DNA of 64,000 bases from Mycobacterium parascrofulaceum ATCC BAA-614 (GCF_000164135.1 NZ_GG770560.1:31125-95124), one strand, 5' to 3'. Shown: positions 20,379-32,026, numbered from the stretch's first letter. Program-made: numbers and translations. The notes: generated from the sequence alone by a model not told the origin.

Positions 20379-20394
20379 CAGGACAAGCGTACTG
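20379..20394 (+). promoter_or_regulatory. AcnR-type operator at the acn promoter
   Basis: The sequence CAGGACAAGCGTACTG fits the operator pattern CAGNACnnncGTACTG described for AcnR of Corynebacterium glutamicum. It overlaps a possible -10 box (TACTGT, 20390-20395) about 65 bases before the acn start. A TetR gene in the acnR position follows acn at 23287. The motif is recalled from literature; the match is exact at all stated positions. Confidence 0.7.
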
Positions 20395-20457
20395 TTAAAG
20401 TAGCACCGCACCGCCGGCACGGCCCGTCGGCGGAAGAACTTAATCCCGGGAGTTGAA

Positions 20458-23274
<2,817 letters not shown>

Positions 23275-23286
23275 CCGTCACCGCCG

Positions 23287-23868
23287 GTGCCCAAAGTCAG
23301 CGAGGACCATCTGGCGGCCCGCCGCCGCCAGATCCTCGACGGCGCCCGCCGCTGCTTCGCCGAATACGGCTACGACAAGGCCACGGTGCGGCGGCTGGAG
23401 ACGGCCATCGGGATGTCGCGGGGCGCGATCTTCCACCACTTCCGTGACAAGGACGCGCTGTTCTTCGCGCTCGCGCACGAGGATGCCGAGCGGATGGCCG
23501 ACGTGGCGTCGCGCGAGGGTCTCATCCAGGTGATGCGCGACATGCTCGCCGCGCCCGAGGAGTTCGACTGGCTGGCCACCAGGCTGGAGATCGCGCGCAA
23601 GCTGCGCAACGACCCCGCATTCAGCCGCGGCTGGGCGGAGCGGTCCGCGGAACTGGCGGCGGCGACGACCGATCGGTTGCGCCGGCAGAAGGAGGCGCAG
23701 CGGGTGCGCGACGACGTGCCCGACGACGTGTTGCAGTGCTATCTGGAGTTGGTGCTCGACGGGCTGGTGGCCCGGCTGGCCTCAGGCGAAGACCCGCGGC
23801 GGCTGTCCGCGGTGCTCGACCTGGTGGAGAAGTCGGTGCGCCGCAACGATTCTGGGCCGCAGGAATAG
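23287..23868 (+). CDS. acnR: TetR-family repressor, AcnR orthologue
   Basis: The 193-residue protein has a TetR helix-turn-helix: ILDGARRCFAEYGYDKATVRRLETAIGMSRGAIFHHFRDKDAL. Its location 12 bases after acn on the same strand is that of AcnR in Corynebacterium, which represses aconitase. The operator-like site at 20379-20394 supports this. Translation starts at GTG 23287. M. tuberculosis equivalent: Rv1474c (187 residues). The symbol is given by context and domain, not by a search. Confidence 0.88.
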   Translation: MPKVSEDHLAARRRQILDGARRCFAEYGYDKATVRRLETAIGMSRGAIFHHFRDKDALFFALAHEDAERMADVASREGLIQVMRDMLAAPEEFDWLATRLEIARKLRNDPAFSRGWAERSAELAAATTDRLRRQKEAQRVRDDVPDDVLQCYLELVLDGLVARLASGEDPRRLSAVLDLVEKSVRRNDSGPQE

Positions 23869-23895
23869 CTGCGCTCCGGCGCTACACTCCTGCGG
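23857..23895. terminator. Candidate bidirectional hairpin between convergent genes
   Basis: CCGCAGGA at 23857-23864 and TCCTGCGG at 23888-23895 are perfectly complementary, with 23 bases between. The hairpin spans the stop of acnR and that of the small HTH gene, so it could end transcription from both sides. The stem is short and there is no U-tract. Confidence 0.35.
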
Positions 23896-24091
23896 ATCGC
23901 GAGGTGTGGTTGGGGCCGCCGCGGCCGCGCATCGTGGTGCCGGCCTGCAGCAGCATGCTGTGAATCGATCCGTATGACCTGCCGGTGGACGCGACCAGCG
24001 TGCGGATGCTGGCCCCGCCCTCGTAGGCGTTGCGCAGCTCGAACAACAGCTGCTCGCGCGTCTTCTTCGACCTCTGCAGTGTCCTTTTCAT
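23882..24091 (-). CDS. Small helix-turn-helix protein (Rv1473A type)
   Basis: The 69-residue basic protein is nearly all one HTH domain: KKTREQLLFELRNAYEGGASIRTLVASTGRSYGSIHSMLLQAG, with the recognition-helix pattern STGRSYGSIHSMLL. It matches Rv1473A (63 residues), annotated as a possible transcriptional regulator. ATG 24091 is chosen because the upstream frame to 24169 shows no homology. It is convergent with acnR and lies downstream of the ABC-F gene, 79 bases away. Its target is unknown. Confidence 0.75.
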   Translation of the reverse strand: MKRTLQRSKKTREQLLFELRNAYEGGASIRTLVASTGRSYGSIHSMLLQAGTTMRGRGGPNHTSRSAGV

Positions 24092-24170
24092 GGATGCCCT
24101 CCGCGCCCGAACACGATCGCAAGCACCCAGAGTAGGAACCCGCCGTCGGCCGCGGGCGATTTCGCCCAAA

Positions 24171-25799
24171 TCAGGCGAGCTCGATCAGGTCCCGGTATTC
24201 GGCGGACCAGAAATCCTCGGTGCCGTCGGGCAGCAGCACGACGCGCTGGGGGTCGAGGGCCTCGGCCGCCCCGGGGTCGTGCGTCACCAACACCACCGCA
24301 CCCTGGTAGCTGCGCAGCGCGTCTAGCACCTGCTCGCGCGAGGCGGGGTCGAGGTTGTTCGTCGGTTCGTCGAGCAGCAGGACGTTGGCGGTGGACGCCA
24401 CCAGGCCGGCCAGCGCGAGCCGGGTCTTCTCACCGCCCGACAGGGTGCCCGCCGGTTGGTCGAGTTGCGGTCCGCTGAACATGAACGCGCCCAACAGGCC
24501 GCGCAGGTCCTGCTCGCCGGAGTCGGGCGCGGCGTGGCGAATGTTCTCCCAGACGCTGGCGTCGTTGTCGAGGGTGTCGTGCTCCTGCGCGAAATAGCCC
24601 ATCCGCAAACCGTGTCCGGGCTCCAGGCCGCCGGTGTCGGGCTCCTCGGTGCCGGCCAACAGGCGCAGCAGCGTGGTCTTGCCGGCGCCGTTCAGCCCCA
24701 GCACCACCACCCGCGAGCCGCGGTCGATGGCCAGGTCGACACCGCTGAACACCTCCAGCGACCCGTACGACTTGCTCAGCCCCTTGGCCACCAACGGCGT
24801 GCGCCCGCACGGGGCCGGGGTGGGGAACTTGATCCGGGCCACCTTGTCGGCGACCCGCTCGTCGTCGAGTGCGGCCATCATCCGGTCGGCGCGGCGCAGC
24901 ATGTTCTGGGCCGCAACGGCTTTCGTGGCCTTGGCGCCCAGCTTGGCGGCCTGTGTGCGCAACGCGGTGGCCTTGCGTTCGGCGTTGGCGCGCTCGCGGC
25001 GGCGCCGCTGCTCGTCGGTCGCCCGGGCGTCCAGGTATTTCTGCCAACCCATGTTGTAGACGTCGACCTCGCCGCGCACGGCGTCCAGAAACCACACCCG
25101 GTTCACCACGTCGGCGAGCAGCTCGACGTTGTGGCTGATGATCACCAGCCCGCCGGTGTGCGACCGCAGGAAGTCCCGCAGCCAGCCGATCGAATCCGCG
25201 TCCAGGTGGTTGGTCGGCTCGTCGAGCAGCAGCGTCGTTGACGAACCGGCACCGGTGTCCGAGGCGGCGAACAGGATGCGCGCCAGCTCCACCCGGCGGC
25301 GCTGACCACCGGACAGCGTGCGCAGCTTCTGGGTCAGGACCCGGTCCGGCAGGCCGAGGCTCGCGCAGATGCGGCTGGCCTCGCTCTCGGCGCCGTAGCC
25401 GCCCAACGCGACGAACCGCTCCTCCAGCTGCCCGTAGCGGCGGATGGCGCGGTCGCGCGCGTCGTCGTCGGCGACCTCGGCCATCAACGCCTGCTGCTTC
25501 TCCAGGTCGGTGAGCAGAACGTCGAGGCCGCGGGCCGACAGCACGCGGTCGCGGGCCAGGACCTCGAGGTCGCCCTCTTTGGGATCCTGTGGCAGGTAAC
25601 CGATTTCACCGGCGCGCGCGACGGACCCGGCATACGGTTCGGTCTCCCCCGCCAGGATGCGCAGAGTCGTCGTCTTGCCGGCTCCGTTGCGGCCGACCAA
25701 ACCGATCCGGTCGCCGGGCTGCACGCGCAGGTCCGGGCCGTCGGGTGAGAGCAGGATGCGCGCACCAGCGCGGACCTCGAGGTCCGTGGCCGTGATCAC
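24171..25799 (-). CDS. ABC-F family ATPase
   Basis: The 542-residue soluble protein has two ABC domains. First: Walker A GRNGAGKTT and signature LSGGQRRRVELA. Second: Walker A GLNGAGKTT and signature LSGGEKTRLALA, each followed by LLLDEPTN. A charged linker (about 245-305) separates them, and there are no membrane helices. ABC-F proteins act on ribosomes in translation or antibiotic protection. Length equals Rv1473. GTG 25799 has GGGAGA upstream. It lies 20 bases downstream of echA12 and probably shares its message. Confidence 0.93.
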   Translation of the reverse strand: MITATDLEVRAGARILLSPDGPDLRVQPGDRIGLVGRNGAGKTTTLRILAGETEPYAGSVARAGEIGYLPQDPKEGDLEVLARDRVLSARGLDVLLTDLEKQQALMAEVADDDARDRAIRRYGQLEERFVALGGYGAESEASRICASLGLPDRVLTQKLRTLSGGQRRRVELARILFAASDTGAGSSTTLLLDEPTNHLDADSIGWLRDFLRSHTGGLVIISHNVELLADVVNRVWFLDAVRGEVDVYNMGWQKYLDARATDEQRRRRERANAERKATALRTQAAKLGAKATKAVAAQNMLRRADRMMAALDDERVADKVARIKFPTPAPCGRTPLVAKGLSKSYGSLEVFSGVDLAIDRGSRVVVLGLNGAGKTTLLRLLAGTEEPDTGGLEPGHGLRMGYFAQEHDTLDNDASVWENIRHAAPDSGEQDLRGLLGAFMFSGPQLDQPAGTLSGGEKTRLALAGLVASTANVLLLDEPTNNLDPASREQVLDALRSYQGAVVLVTHDPGAAEALDPQRVVLLPDGTEDFWSAEYRDLIELA

Positions 25800-25819
25800 A
25801 TCTTCTCCCTTGTCGTTGG

Positions 25820-26629
25820 CTACTTGTCGTCGGTGAACACCGGCGGGCGTCGCTCCGCGCGCGCGGCAACCGCCTCTTCGAAGTTGGCGGTGAGCAGACG
25901 AACGAACAGCTGACCCAAGCCTTCGGCTTGCATGTGCCCTTCCAGGCTACCGGCGTCCAGCCCAGTCCACAGTGTGCGCTTGGTCAACTCGATTCCCGGC
26001 CGGGAGAACGCGGCTATCCGCGCCGCGATCGCGTAGCAGGTGTCCAGCAGCTGCTCGTCGGGCACCTGGCACGACACCAGCCCGATGCGCTCGGCCTCCT
26101 CGGCCGTGACGTCGCGGCCCGTCAGCATGATTTCGAACGCGCGCGAGGAGCCGATGGCCCGGGGCAGCAGGTAGCTCAGCCCCAGCTCGCTGGCGGTCAG
26201 CCCGTTGTTGATGCCGGCCGCGCGAAAGTACGCGCCGGTGGCGGCGACCCTGATGTCGGCGGCCAGCGCCAGACACAGCCCGCCGCCGATGGCCGGGCCG
26301 TTGACCGCAGCGATCACCGGCTGATGCAGGCGGCGCAGACCCAGGATGACCTCGTCGAGGACCTCCATGGAGCGCAGCGCGTACGTCGGGCGGGTCAGCC
26401 CCTCCACGTGCGGCACCGAGCCCGCGGACTTGTGGTCGGCGCCCGACGAGAACCCCCGGCCGGCACCGGTCAGCACGACGACGCGCACCGAATTGTCGTA
26501 CCTGACCTTCTCCAGCGCCTCCTTGAGCGGCACCATGACGTCGAAGGCCATGGAGTTCATCCGCTCGGGCCGATTGAGGGTTATCAGCGCGACGCCGGGC
26601 CGCGGGTGCTCCACCAGTACCAGACTCAC
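25820..26629 (-). CDS. echA12: Enoyl-CoA hydratase/isomerase family protein
   Basis: The 269-residue crotonase-fold protein has the oxyanion-hole motifs GRGFSSGADHK and NGPAIGGGLCLALAADIRVA. One catalytic Glu of classic hydratases is replaced in the GINNGLTASELGLSYLLP region, so the exact reaction (hydratase or isomerase) is open. It acts on fatty acyl-CoA. GTG 26629 has a TAGGTT box six bases before it, which suggests a leaderless transcript. Equivalent: Rv1472 (285 residues), so the N-terminus here is shorter. Confidence 0.9.
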   Translation of the reverse strand: MSLVLVEHPRPGVALITLNRPERMNSMAFDVMVPLKEALEKVRYDNSVRVVVLTGAGRGFSSGADHKSAGSVPHVEGLTRPTYALRSMEVLDEVILGLRRLHQPVIAAVNGPAIGGGLCLALAADIRVAATGAYFRAAGINNGLTASELGLSYLLPRAIGSSRAFEIMLTGRDVTAEEAERIGLVSCQVPDEQLLDTCYAIAARIAAFSRPGIELTKRTLWTGLDAGSLEGHMQAEGLGQLFVRLLTANFEEAVAARAERRPPVFTDDK

Positions 26630-26635
26630 TAAAGC

Positions 26636-26641
26636 AACCTA
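26636..26641 (-). promoter_or_regulatory. -10 element before echA12
   Basis: On the minus strand TAGGTT is followed by six bases and the GTG start. The arrangement is identical to that of the fabG1 promoter in this window and indicates a leaderless mRNA for echA12 and the ABC-F gene. Confidence 0.5.
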
Positions 26642-26983
26642 GCGCGTGAGCCGGAGGGCCCGGATGCTGGCGGGATCCTCCAGTTTCTGGCTCACGGTTT
26701 GGAGAAACCTCTAAGTTTGCCGGCGCGGGTGGCCGGGTATCTATGAATGCCCCTCGTTTTAAGGAAGCCCATGCTCCGAGCACGCCTCGACGGCTTCAAA
26801 GAAGATTGCCTGCTGTTCCTCGGCGCGCTGGCAGCTCTGCCCGCGTCCCAGTTGGGGCTCAGCTGCCGCGTCGCCCATAGGGCGGAGGGGCCCCGCGGCG
26901 GGTCAGTTTCCGGCGAAACGTTGCCGGCCGCCGTGGGCATGTGAGTCACGTCGGACACCGACGGGGCGACCGGCGCTAGCCGG
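26642..26983. other. Intergenic stretch between echA12 and thioredoxin genes
   Basis: About 390 bases without a supported gene separate the echA12 start from the thioredoxin stop. It contains an inverted repeat GTGAGCC (26646-26652) / GGCTCAC (26689-26695), an AT-richer patch around 26695-26760, and a 65-codon open frame at 26747-26944 with no recognisable product. In M. tuberculosis this junction is trxB1-echA12 without such a gap in my memory, so this may be decayed sequence. Confidence 0.5.
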
Positions 26984-27008
26984 TTCCCGCCGTCTTCGAC
27001 GGCGGGAA
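26984..27008 (-). terminator. Hairpin terminator after thioredoxin
   Basis: TTCCCGCCGTC and GACGGCGGGAA form a perfect 11-base stem around a 3-base loop, 12 bases past the thioredoxin stop. No U-tract follows. It is one of the strongest hairpins in the window. Confidence 0.7.
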
Positions 27009-27020
27009 GCCAGGGGGCTG

Positions 27021-27374
27021 CTACTCGCCTTGCTCGGCGATCGCCGCGTCGACGTCGAACGCCTTGACCTGCTGCACCAGGTCTTCGAGGGCCGCCGGCG
27101 GCAGCGCGCCGGGCTGGTTGAACAGCAGTTTGCCCTTCTTGAAGGCCATCAGCGTGGGGATGGACCGGATCTGGGCGGCGGCGGCCAGCTGCTGCTCGGC
27201 CTCGGTGTCGACCTTGGCGTGCACGATGTCGGGGTGCTTCTCCGAGGACGCCTGGAAAGTGGGCCCGAACTGGCGGCATGGCCCGCACCAGGACGCCCAG
27301 AAATCGACGAGCACGATGTCGTTGCCCTCGATGGTTTCGTTGAATTTCTCAGCAGTGAGATCGAGTGTTGTCAC
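27021..27374 (-). CDS. trxB1: Thioredoxin
   Basis: The 117-residue protein is a single thioredoxin domain with active site Cys30-Gly-Pro-Cys33 in FWASWCGPCRQF and the cis-Pro in RSIPTLMAFKKG. It reduces protein disulfides in the cytoplasm. GTG 27374 gives the family start (MTTLDLTAEKF); the very long frame upstream is not coding. It is equivalent to Rv1471; the neighbouring trxA and ctpD of M. tuberculosis are not present. A strong hairpin follows. It is divergent from fadE15. Confidence 0.93.
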   Translation of the reverse strand: MTTLDLTAEKFNETIEGNDIVLVDFWASWCGPCRQFGPTFQASSEKHPDIVHAKVDTEAEQQLAAAAQIRSIPTLMAFKKGKLLFNQPGALPPAALEDLVQQVKAFDVDAAIAEQGE

Positions 27375-27653
27375 ATTTGCCACAACGCCGGAACGCGGCG
27401 TGATGTTCCCGGGGCGGACACCCGCCGCGCCCGGGCGACGCCGGCACAGACCCGGGGGCGACCGGCTCAGCCGGGCCCCGCCGCCGGGTTTGCCTCGCGC
27501 GCAACGGAAGCGGGCTTGCGGCCGGTTCGCCGCGACGACATCGGCGCGTAACCCGCCCGCGGCCCGCCGTAGGTTACGGTTGCGTACGTTTTCCCACGTC
27601 GGACACACTGAGGCGGACGATCCGCCGCCTCGGAGACCAGTGAGGGAATCGCG
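27375..27653. promoter_or_regulatory. Divergent promoter region of thioredoxin and fadE15
   Basis: The 279-base spacer carries no gene. It includes a TTACGGTTGCGTACGTT stretch near 27580 that may hold the fadE15 -10 region, and a small perfect hairpin GGCGGA-CGA-TCCGCC (27612-27626) in the presumed fadE15 leader. No known operator was recognised. Confidence 0.4.
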
Positions 27654-29480
27654 TTGGGCCACTACATCGCTAACGTCCGTGATCTCGAGTTCAACCTGTT
27701 CGAAGTGCTCGGGGTGGGCGCCGTGCTGGGCGACGGACACTACAGCGACCTCGACGAGGAAACCGCCCGAACCATCCTGGCCGAGGCCGCGCGCCTGGCC
27801 GAGGGCCCGGTGGCGGAAACCTTTGCCTCGGCCGACCGCAACCCGCCGGTCTTTGACCCGGCCGAGCACTCGATCAGCGTGCCGGAGGAATTGGCCAAGA
27901 CCGTGCACGCGATCAAGGAGGCCGGTTGGTGGCGGCTGATGCTGGACGAACAAATCGGCGGCATGGCCGCACCACCGCCGCTCGCGTGGGCGGTGAACGA
28001 AATGATCATCTGCGCCAACCCTTCTGCGAACTTCTTCTGCCTCGGACCGTTGATGGCCCAGGCCCTCTACGTCGAGGGCAACGAGGAGCAACGGCGCTGG
28101 GCGGCCGAGGGCGTTGAACGCGGCTGGGCGGCCACCATGGTGCTCACGGAGCCCGACGCGGGCTCGGACGTCGGCGCCGGCCGCGCGAAGGCCATCGAGC
28201 AACCCGACGGAACCTGGCACATCGAGGGGGTCAAGCGGTTCATCTCCGGCGGTGACGTCGGCGACACCGCCGAGAACATCTTCCACCTGGTGCTGGCCCG
28301 GCCGGAGGGCGCGGGACCGGGAACCAAGGGGCTGAGCCTGTTCTACGTGCCGAAGTTCCTGTTCGACCCGGAAACCTTCGAACTCGGGCCCCGCAACGGG
28401 GTTTTCGCCACCGGGCTGGAACACAAGATGGGCATCAAGTCGTCCCCGACATGCGAAATGACCTTCGGCGCAACCGATGTCCCCGCCGTCGGGTACCTCG
28501 TCGGCGACGTGCACAACGGGATCGCGCAGATGTTCACCGTGATCGAGCACGCGCGCATGACGATCGGCGTCAAGGCCGCCGGAACCCTGTCCACCGGCTA
28601 CCTGAACGCGCTGGCCTTCGCCAAGGAGCGGGTGCAGGGCGCGGACCTCACGCAGATGGCGGACAAGACCGCGCCGCGGGTGACGATCATGCACCACCCG
28701 GACGTGCGGCGCAGCCTGATGACGCAGAAGGCTTACGCCGAGGGGTTGCGCGCGTTGTACATGTACGCCGCCGCACACCAGGACGACACGGTGGCACAAC
28801 ATGTTTCGCGAGCCGACCACGAGATGGCGCACCGCGTGGACGACCTCCTGCTGCCGATCGTCAAGGGGGTGAGCTCGGAACGGGCCTACGAGGTCCTGAC
28901 CGAGTCACTGCAGACGCTCGGCGGTTCGGGCTTCCTGCAGGACTATCCGCTCGAGCAGTACATCCGGGACGCCAAGATCGACTCGCTCTACGAGGGAACC
29001 ACGGCCATCCAGGCGCTGGACTTCTTCTTCCGCAAGATCGTCCGCGACCGCGGCCAGGCGCTGCAGTTCGTGACGGCTCAGATCACCGCGACGATCGACG
29101 GCTGCGACGAGGCGCTCAAACCGCAGGCCGAGCTGCTGCAGACCGCGCTCGACGAGGTCACGGCGATGACCGGCGCGTTGACCGGCTACTTGATGTCCGC
29201 CGCGCAGCACCCCACCGAGATCTACAAGGTCGGGCTGGGATCGGTGCGGTACCTGCTCGCGGTCGGCGACCTGCTCATCGGCTGGCGGCTGCTGGTGCAG
29301 GCCGGCGTCGCGCACGCCGCGCTGGCGGAAGCGTCCGGGAACGACGCGGCGTTCTATCGGGGCAAGGTCGCGACCGCGGCGTTCTTCGCCAAGAACATGC
29401 TGCCGAGACTCGTGTCGCTGCGCAAAGTCATCGAATCGATCGACGACGACGTCATGCGCGTTCCCGAGCAGGCGTTCTGA
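27654..29480 (+). CDS. fadE15: Acyl-CoA dehydrogenase
   Basis: The 608-residue FAD enzyme oxidises an acyl-CoA to the enoyl-CoA. It is of the long subfamily with an extra N-terminal segment ([20 protein letters not shown]). FAD and substrate motifs include [13 protein letters not shown] and [36 protein letters not shown] residues at the C-terminal half, with the catalytic Glu in YEGTT. TTG 27654 is used as start, with GAGGGA upstream, since it gives the conserved N-terminus. Length equals Rv1467c within one residue. The M. tuberculosis neighbour PE_PGRS29 is missing here. Confidence 0.94.
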   Translation: MGHYIANVRDLEFNLFEVLGVGAVLGDGHYSDLDEETARTILAEAARLAEGPVAETFASADRNPPVFDPAEHSISVPEELAKTVHAIKEAGWWRLMLDEQIGGMAAPPPLAWAVNEMIICANPSANFFCLGPLMAQALYVEGNEEQRRWAAEGVERGWAATMVLTEPDAGSDVGAGRAKAIEQPDGTWHIEGVKRFISGGDVGDTAENIFHLVLARPEGAGPGTKGLSLFYVPKFLFDPETFELGPRNGVFATGLEHKMGIKSSPTCEMTFGATDVPAVGYLVGDVHNGIAQMFTVIEHARMTIGVKAAGTLSTGYLNALAFAKERVQGADLTQMADKTAPRVTIMHHPDVRRSLMTQKAYAEGLRALYMYAAAHQDDTVAQHVSRADHEMAHRVDDLLLPIVKGVSSERAYEVLTESLQTLGGSGFLQDYPLEQYIRDAKIDSLYEGTTAIQALDFFFRKIVRDRGQALQFVTAQITATIDGCDEALKPQAELLQTALDEVTAMTGALTGYLMSAAQHPTEIYKVGLGSVRYLLAVGDLLIGWRLLVQAGVAHAALAEASGNDAAFYRGKVATAAFFAKNMLPRLVSLRKVIESIDDDVMRVPEQAF

Positions 29481-29566
29481 TCCCCCTGGCGTTACACACA
29501 GGTTACTTACAGCTTCAACCGGTAATACCCATTCCGTCGGGTCCAACCACGATGGGAGAAACGTTG

Positions 29567-30355
29567 ATGTCTGCCAGCTGTCCAACCCCTCGGCTCACCC
29601 GGGTGGCGATCCTCGGGGTCGCCGGGGTCGCCGCGCTGTCCCTCGCCGCGTGCGGTTCGTCCAACAAGTCGAGTCCGACCACGTCGACATCGACGTCCAC
29701 GTCGGTGGTGACTTCGACGACCACATCGCCGGCGCCGGCCACCGGCGAAGCCCGGGTCAGCGGCATGATCGCGTCGGTGGCGGGCAACTCGATCCAGGTC
29801 ACCAAGCAGGACAACTCCACCGCCGCGGTGAACTTCACCTCCACCACCAAGGTCACCGAGACCATGCCTGCCGCGCTGACCGACGTCACCTCGGGCAGCT
29901 GCGTGACCGTGCGGCCCGCCGGGGAAGCCCAGGGCGGTCAGCCCGTGACCGCGGCGTCCGTGAAGATCAGCCCGTCCGTCAACGGAGCGTGCCCGGCCAA
30001 GCCGGCGGGGCAGGCTCCGAGCTCCACCACGCCGGCGCCGCCCCCGGGGTCACCGGCGCCGGCCCCGAAGCCGGCCGCCATCCGGGGTTCGGTGGCGTCG
30101 GTGTCGGGTAACACCATCAACGTCACCGGCACCGACCCCAGCGGCAATACCACGCAGACGGCCGTGACGGTCGACGACAAGACGAAGTACATGAAGCGGT
30201 CCTCCGCCACCACGGACGCGATCGCGCAGGGCAAGTGCGTCTGGGCGCGCGGAACGATGGACAGCGCGGGCGCGCTGCAGGCGACCAGCATCAACGTGCG
30301 GCAGGCCAACGACGGCAAGTGCGGCAAGCCCAAGCCTCCCGGGCAGGGCGGCTGA
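29567..30355 (+). CDS. Lipoprotein with two repeated beta-domains (DUF5666-like)
   Basis: The 262-residue protein has a lipoprotein signal with lipobox LAAC, modified Cys29. A Ser/Thr-rich stretch (about 31-55) leads to two similar domains, each opening with GxxxSVxGNxIxVT and each ending with a Cys-containing segment (SGSCVTVR, QGKCVWARG). The pattern resembles DUF5666-type OB/beta domains. ATG 29567 follows GGGAG by 8 bases; an in-frame ATG lies at 29552. It is a paralogue of the next gene and has no counterpart in the M. tuberculosis order. Function is unknown. Confidence 0.8.
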   Translation: MSASCPTPRLTRVAILGVAGVAALSLAACGSSNKSSPTTSTSTSTSVVTSTTTSPAPATGEARVSGMIASVAGNSIQVTKQDNSTAAVNFTSTTKVTETMPAALTDVTSGSCVTVRPAGEAQGGQPVTAASVKISPSVNGACPAKPAGQAPSSTTPAPPPGSPAPAPKPAAIRGSVASVSGNTINVTGTDPSGNTTQTAVTVDDKTKYMKRSSATTDAIAQGKCVWARGTMDSAGALQATSINVRQANDGKCGKPKPPGQGG

Positions 30356-30384
30356 TCGCGGCACCGGACACTGAAATCACCGTC

Positions 30385-30425
30385 ACCCAGGTGAGCGCGG
30401 TCGTGATGGCCGCGCTCACCTGGGT
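30385..30425 (+). terminator. Perfect 16-bp hairpin between the two lipoprotein genes
   Basis: ACCCAGGTGAGCGCGG (30385-30400) pairs without mismatch with CCGCGCTCACCTGGGT (30410-30425) over a 9-base loop. It is 29 bases after the first lipoprotein stop and ends 38 bases before the start of the second. It is a terminator or an attenuating element between the genes. Confidence 0.75.
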
Positions 30426-30463
30426 ATCCGTTGACGACTAACCGCGCGATCGGAGATGTGACG

Positions 30464-31195
30464 ATGCCAGCCACGTCGGTGAAGCCCCGGCTCGCCCGGC
30501 TCGCGCTCGTGGCCGTCGTCGCGGTGATCGCGCTGTGCGTCGCCATGTGCGGTTCGAACGACACAACGACCACGAGTCCCGCCAAGCCGGCGGTGACGCC
30601 GGCCGGCCCCGCGCCGAACGCCGCGCCGCCCCCCGCGCCCCCGCCCGCGGCCAAGGACCACGTCGAGGGGCTGATCGAGTCGGTGTCGGGCGGCACGATC
30701 CAGCTCCGCACCCGAACCGGGAGCGCGACGGTGGACTTCGCGCCGTCGACGCGGGTGGTGCAGGCAGCCCCGGCCAAGCTGACCGACGTCACCCCGGGCA
30801 GCTGCGTCAACGTGCGCGCCACCCCGCAGAGCGCCCCGACCGGTGGCGCGATCACGGCGCAGTCGGTCACGATCACCTCCGCCGTCGACGGCAAGTGCCC
30901 GCCGCCGGTCGGCTTCTACGGCACGGTCACCTCGGTCTCCGGCGACACCATCGCGGTCAGCGGCATCGGTGCGCGGGCGGCCCCCACCAATGTGACGGTC
31001 GCCAACTCCACGTCATACCAGCTGCAGACGCCGACGGACGCTCGTGCGATCGCTAACGGAAAGTGCATGGGGGCGCAGGGAATTCAGGATGCCGGCGTGC
31101 TGCATGCGGTCACCATCAGCCTGCAAACCTGCCCGCCGATGGGGCGCCACCACCACCACCATCTGCACCTGCCGCACCTGCCCTTCCACCTTTAG
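30464..31195 (+). CDS. Lipoprotein paralogue with His-rich C-terminus
   Basis: The 243-residue protein has a signal peptide with lipobox VAMC (CGSNDTTTT after cleavage), a Pro/Ala-rich linker, and two domains like those in the preceding gene (GLIESVSGGTIQLRT and GTVTSVSGDTIAVSG), again with Cys in PGSCVNVR and NGKCMGAQG. The C-terminus is unusual: five consecutive His followed by alternating His and Leu/Pro. ATG 30464 has GGAG 8 bases upstream. The His tail suggests metal binding at the cell surface, which is an inference only. Confidence 0.8.
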   Translation: MPATSVKPRLARLALVAVVAVIALCVAMCGSNDTTTTSPAKPAVTPAGPAPNAAPPPAPPPAAKDHVEGLIESVSGGTIQLRTRTGSATVDFAPSTRVVQAAPAKLTDVTPGSCVNVRATPQSAPTGGAITAQSVTITSAVDGKCPPPVGFYGTVTSVSGDTIAVSGIGARAAPTNVTVANSTSYQLQTPTDARAIANGKCMGAQGIQDAGVLHAVTISLQTCPPMGRHHHHHLHLPHLPFHL

Positions 31196-31207
31196 CGGCG
31201 GAGCGGT

Positions 31208-31555
31208 TCAGACGGTGAAGCCGAGGGCGCGCAGTTGTTCGCGCCCGTCTTCGGTGATCTTGTCCGGGCCCCACGGCGGGTTCCACACCCAGTTGATCCG
31301 CAGGTCGTCCACCAGCCCGCTGCTGACCAGCGCACTGCGCGACTGGTCCTCGATGACGTCGGTCAGCGGGCAGGCCGCCGAGGTCAGCGTCATGTCGATC
31401 AGGGCGACGGTTCCCTCGTCGCCGTCCTCGACGTTCAGGCCGTAGACCAGTCCGAGATCGACGACGTTGATGCCCAACTCGGGGTCGACGACGTCACGCA
31501 TCGCCTCCTCGAGGTCGGCAAGAAATTCGTCACCCGGTGCGGCGGTCTCGCTCAT
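31208..31555 (-). CDS. sufT: SufT/MIP18-family Fe-S assembly protein
   Basis: The 115-residue protein is of the DUF59/PaaD-like family. Marks are VVDPELGINVVDLGLVYG and the Cys-containing TLTSAACPLTDVIEDQ, followed by WNPPWGPDKITEDGREQLRALGF. It assists Fe-S cluster maturation. ATG 31555 gives the family start; the sufU coding end overlaps it by 26 bases in another frame. It is last in the suf operon and matches Rv1466 (115 residues). The stop is 12 bases from the convergent lipoprotein stop. Confidence 0.92.
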   Translation of the reverse strand: MSETAAPGDEFLADLEEAMRDVVDPELGINVVDLGLVYGLNVEDGDEGTVALIDMTLTSAACPLTDVIEDQSRSALVSSGLVDDLRINWVWNPPWGPDKITEDGREQLRALGFTV

Positions 31556-32024
31556 CCTTCTCCTCCTCGAAGTCCGCGCCCCTGTCCGAGCAGGCCTGGG
31601 CCAGCGCATCTTTGAACGCCATCCAGCCCAGCAGCGCACATTTCACCCGGGCCGGGTATTTGGCGACTCCTGCGAACGCGATCCCGTCCCCCAGGACGTC
31701 CTCGTCGCCCTCGATGGTGCCGCGGGAGGACACCATGTCGGTGAACGCCGCGACGGTGCGCAGCGCCTCGGGCACCGTCTGACCGATGACCTGCTGGGTG
31801 AGCACCGAGGTGGCCGCCTGGCTGATCGAGCAGCCCTGCCCGTCATAGGAGACGTCCGCGACGCGCTGACCGTCGTCGGAGAGCGCGACCCGCAGCGTCA
31901 CCTCGTCGCCGCAGACGGGGTTCACGTGGGAGACCTGCGCGCCGAACGGCTCGCGCAGCCCGCGGTGCTGCGGATGCTTGTAGTGGTCCAGGATCACGTC
32001 CTGATACATCTGCTCGAGGCGCAC
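31530..32024 (-). CDS. sufU: Fe-S assembly protein SufU
   Basis: The 164-residue zinc protein accepts sulfur from SufS. The conserved ligands are seen as Cys and Asp in NPVCGDEV, Cys in GQGCSISQA and Cys in ARVKCALLGW. The C-terminus is acidic and basic mixed (EEEKDERDRRTG). GTG 32024 begins two bases after the sufS stop. Equivalent: Rv1465 (162 residues). The longer frame around it is out of register with sufS. Confidence 0.94.
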   Translation of the reverse strand: MRLEQMYQDVILDHYKHPQHRGLREPFGAQVSHVNPVCGDEVTLRVALSDDGQRVADVSYDGQGCSISQAATSVLTQQVIGQTVPEALRTVAAFTDMVSSRGTIEGDEDVLGDGIAFAGVAKYPARVKCALLGWMAFKDALAQACSDRGADFEEEKDERDRRTG

Positions 32025-32026
32025 CG

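Noticed and set aside
24171..25799. Drug-export ABC transporter
   Set aside because: No membrane helices are present or encoded nearby; the duplicated ATPase with linker is of the ABC-F translation type.
26747..26944. A 65-codon open frame in the echA12-thioredoxin spacer
   Set aside because: No recognisable domain, no SD sequence, first part in an AT-richer patch; not enough to call a gene.
28451..29566. Extension of the first lipoprotein upstream through fadE15
   Set aside because: It is the shadow of fadE15; the lipoprotein signal peptide begins at 29567.
31135..31195. Engineered His-tag or vector sequence
   Set aside because: The His-rich tail continues with natural His/Leu/Pro alternation, uses CAC/CAT codons in native context, and is followed by the suf operon without any vector sequence.
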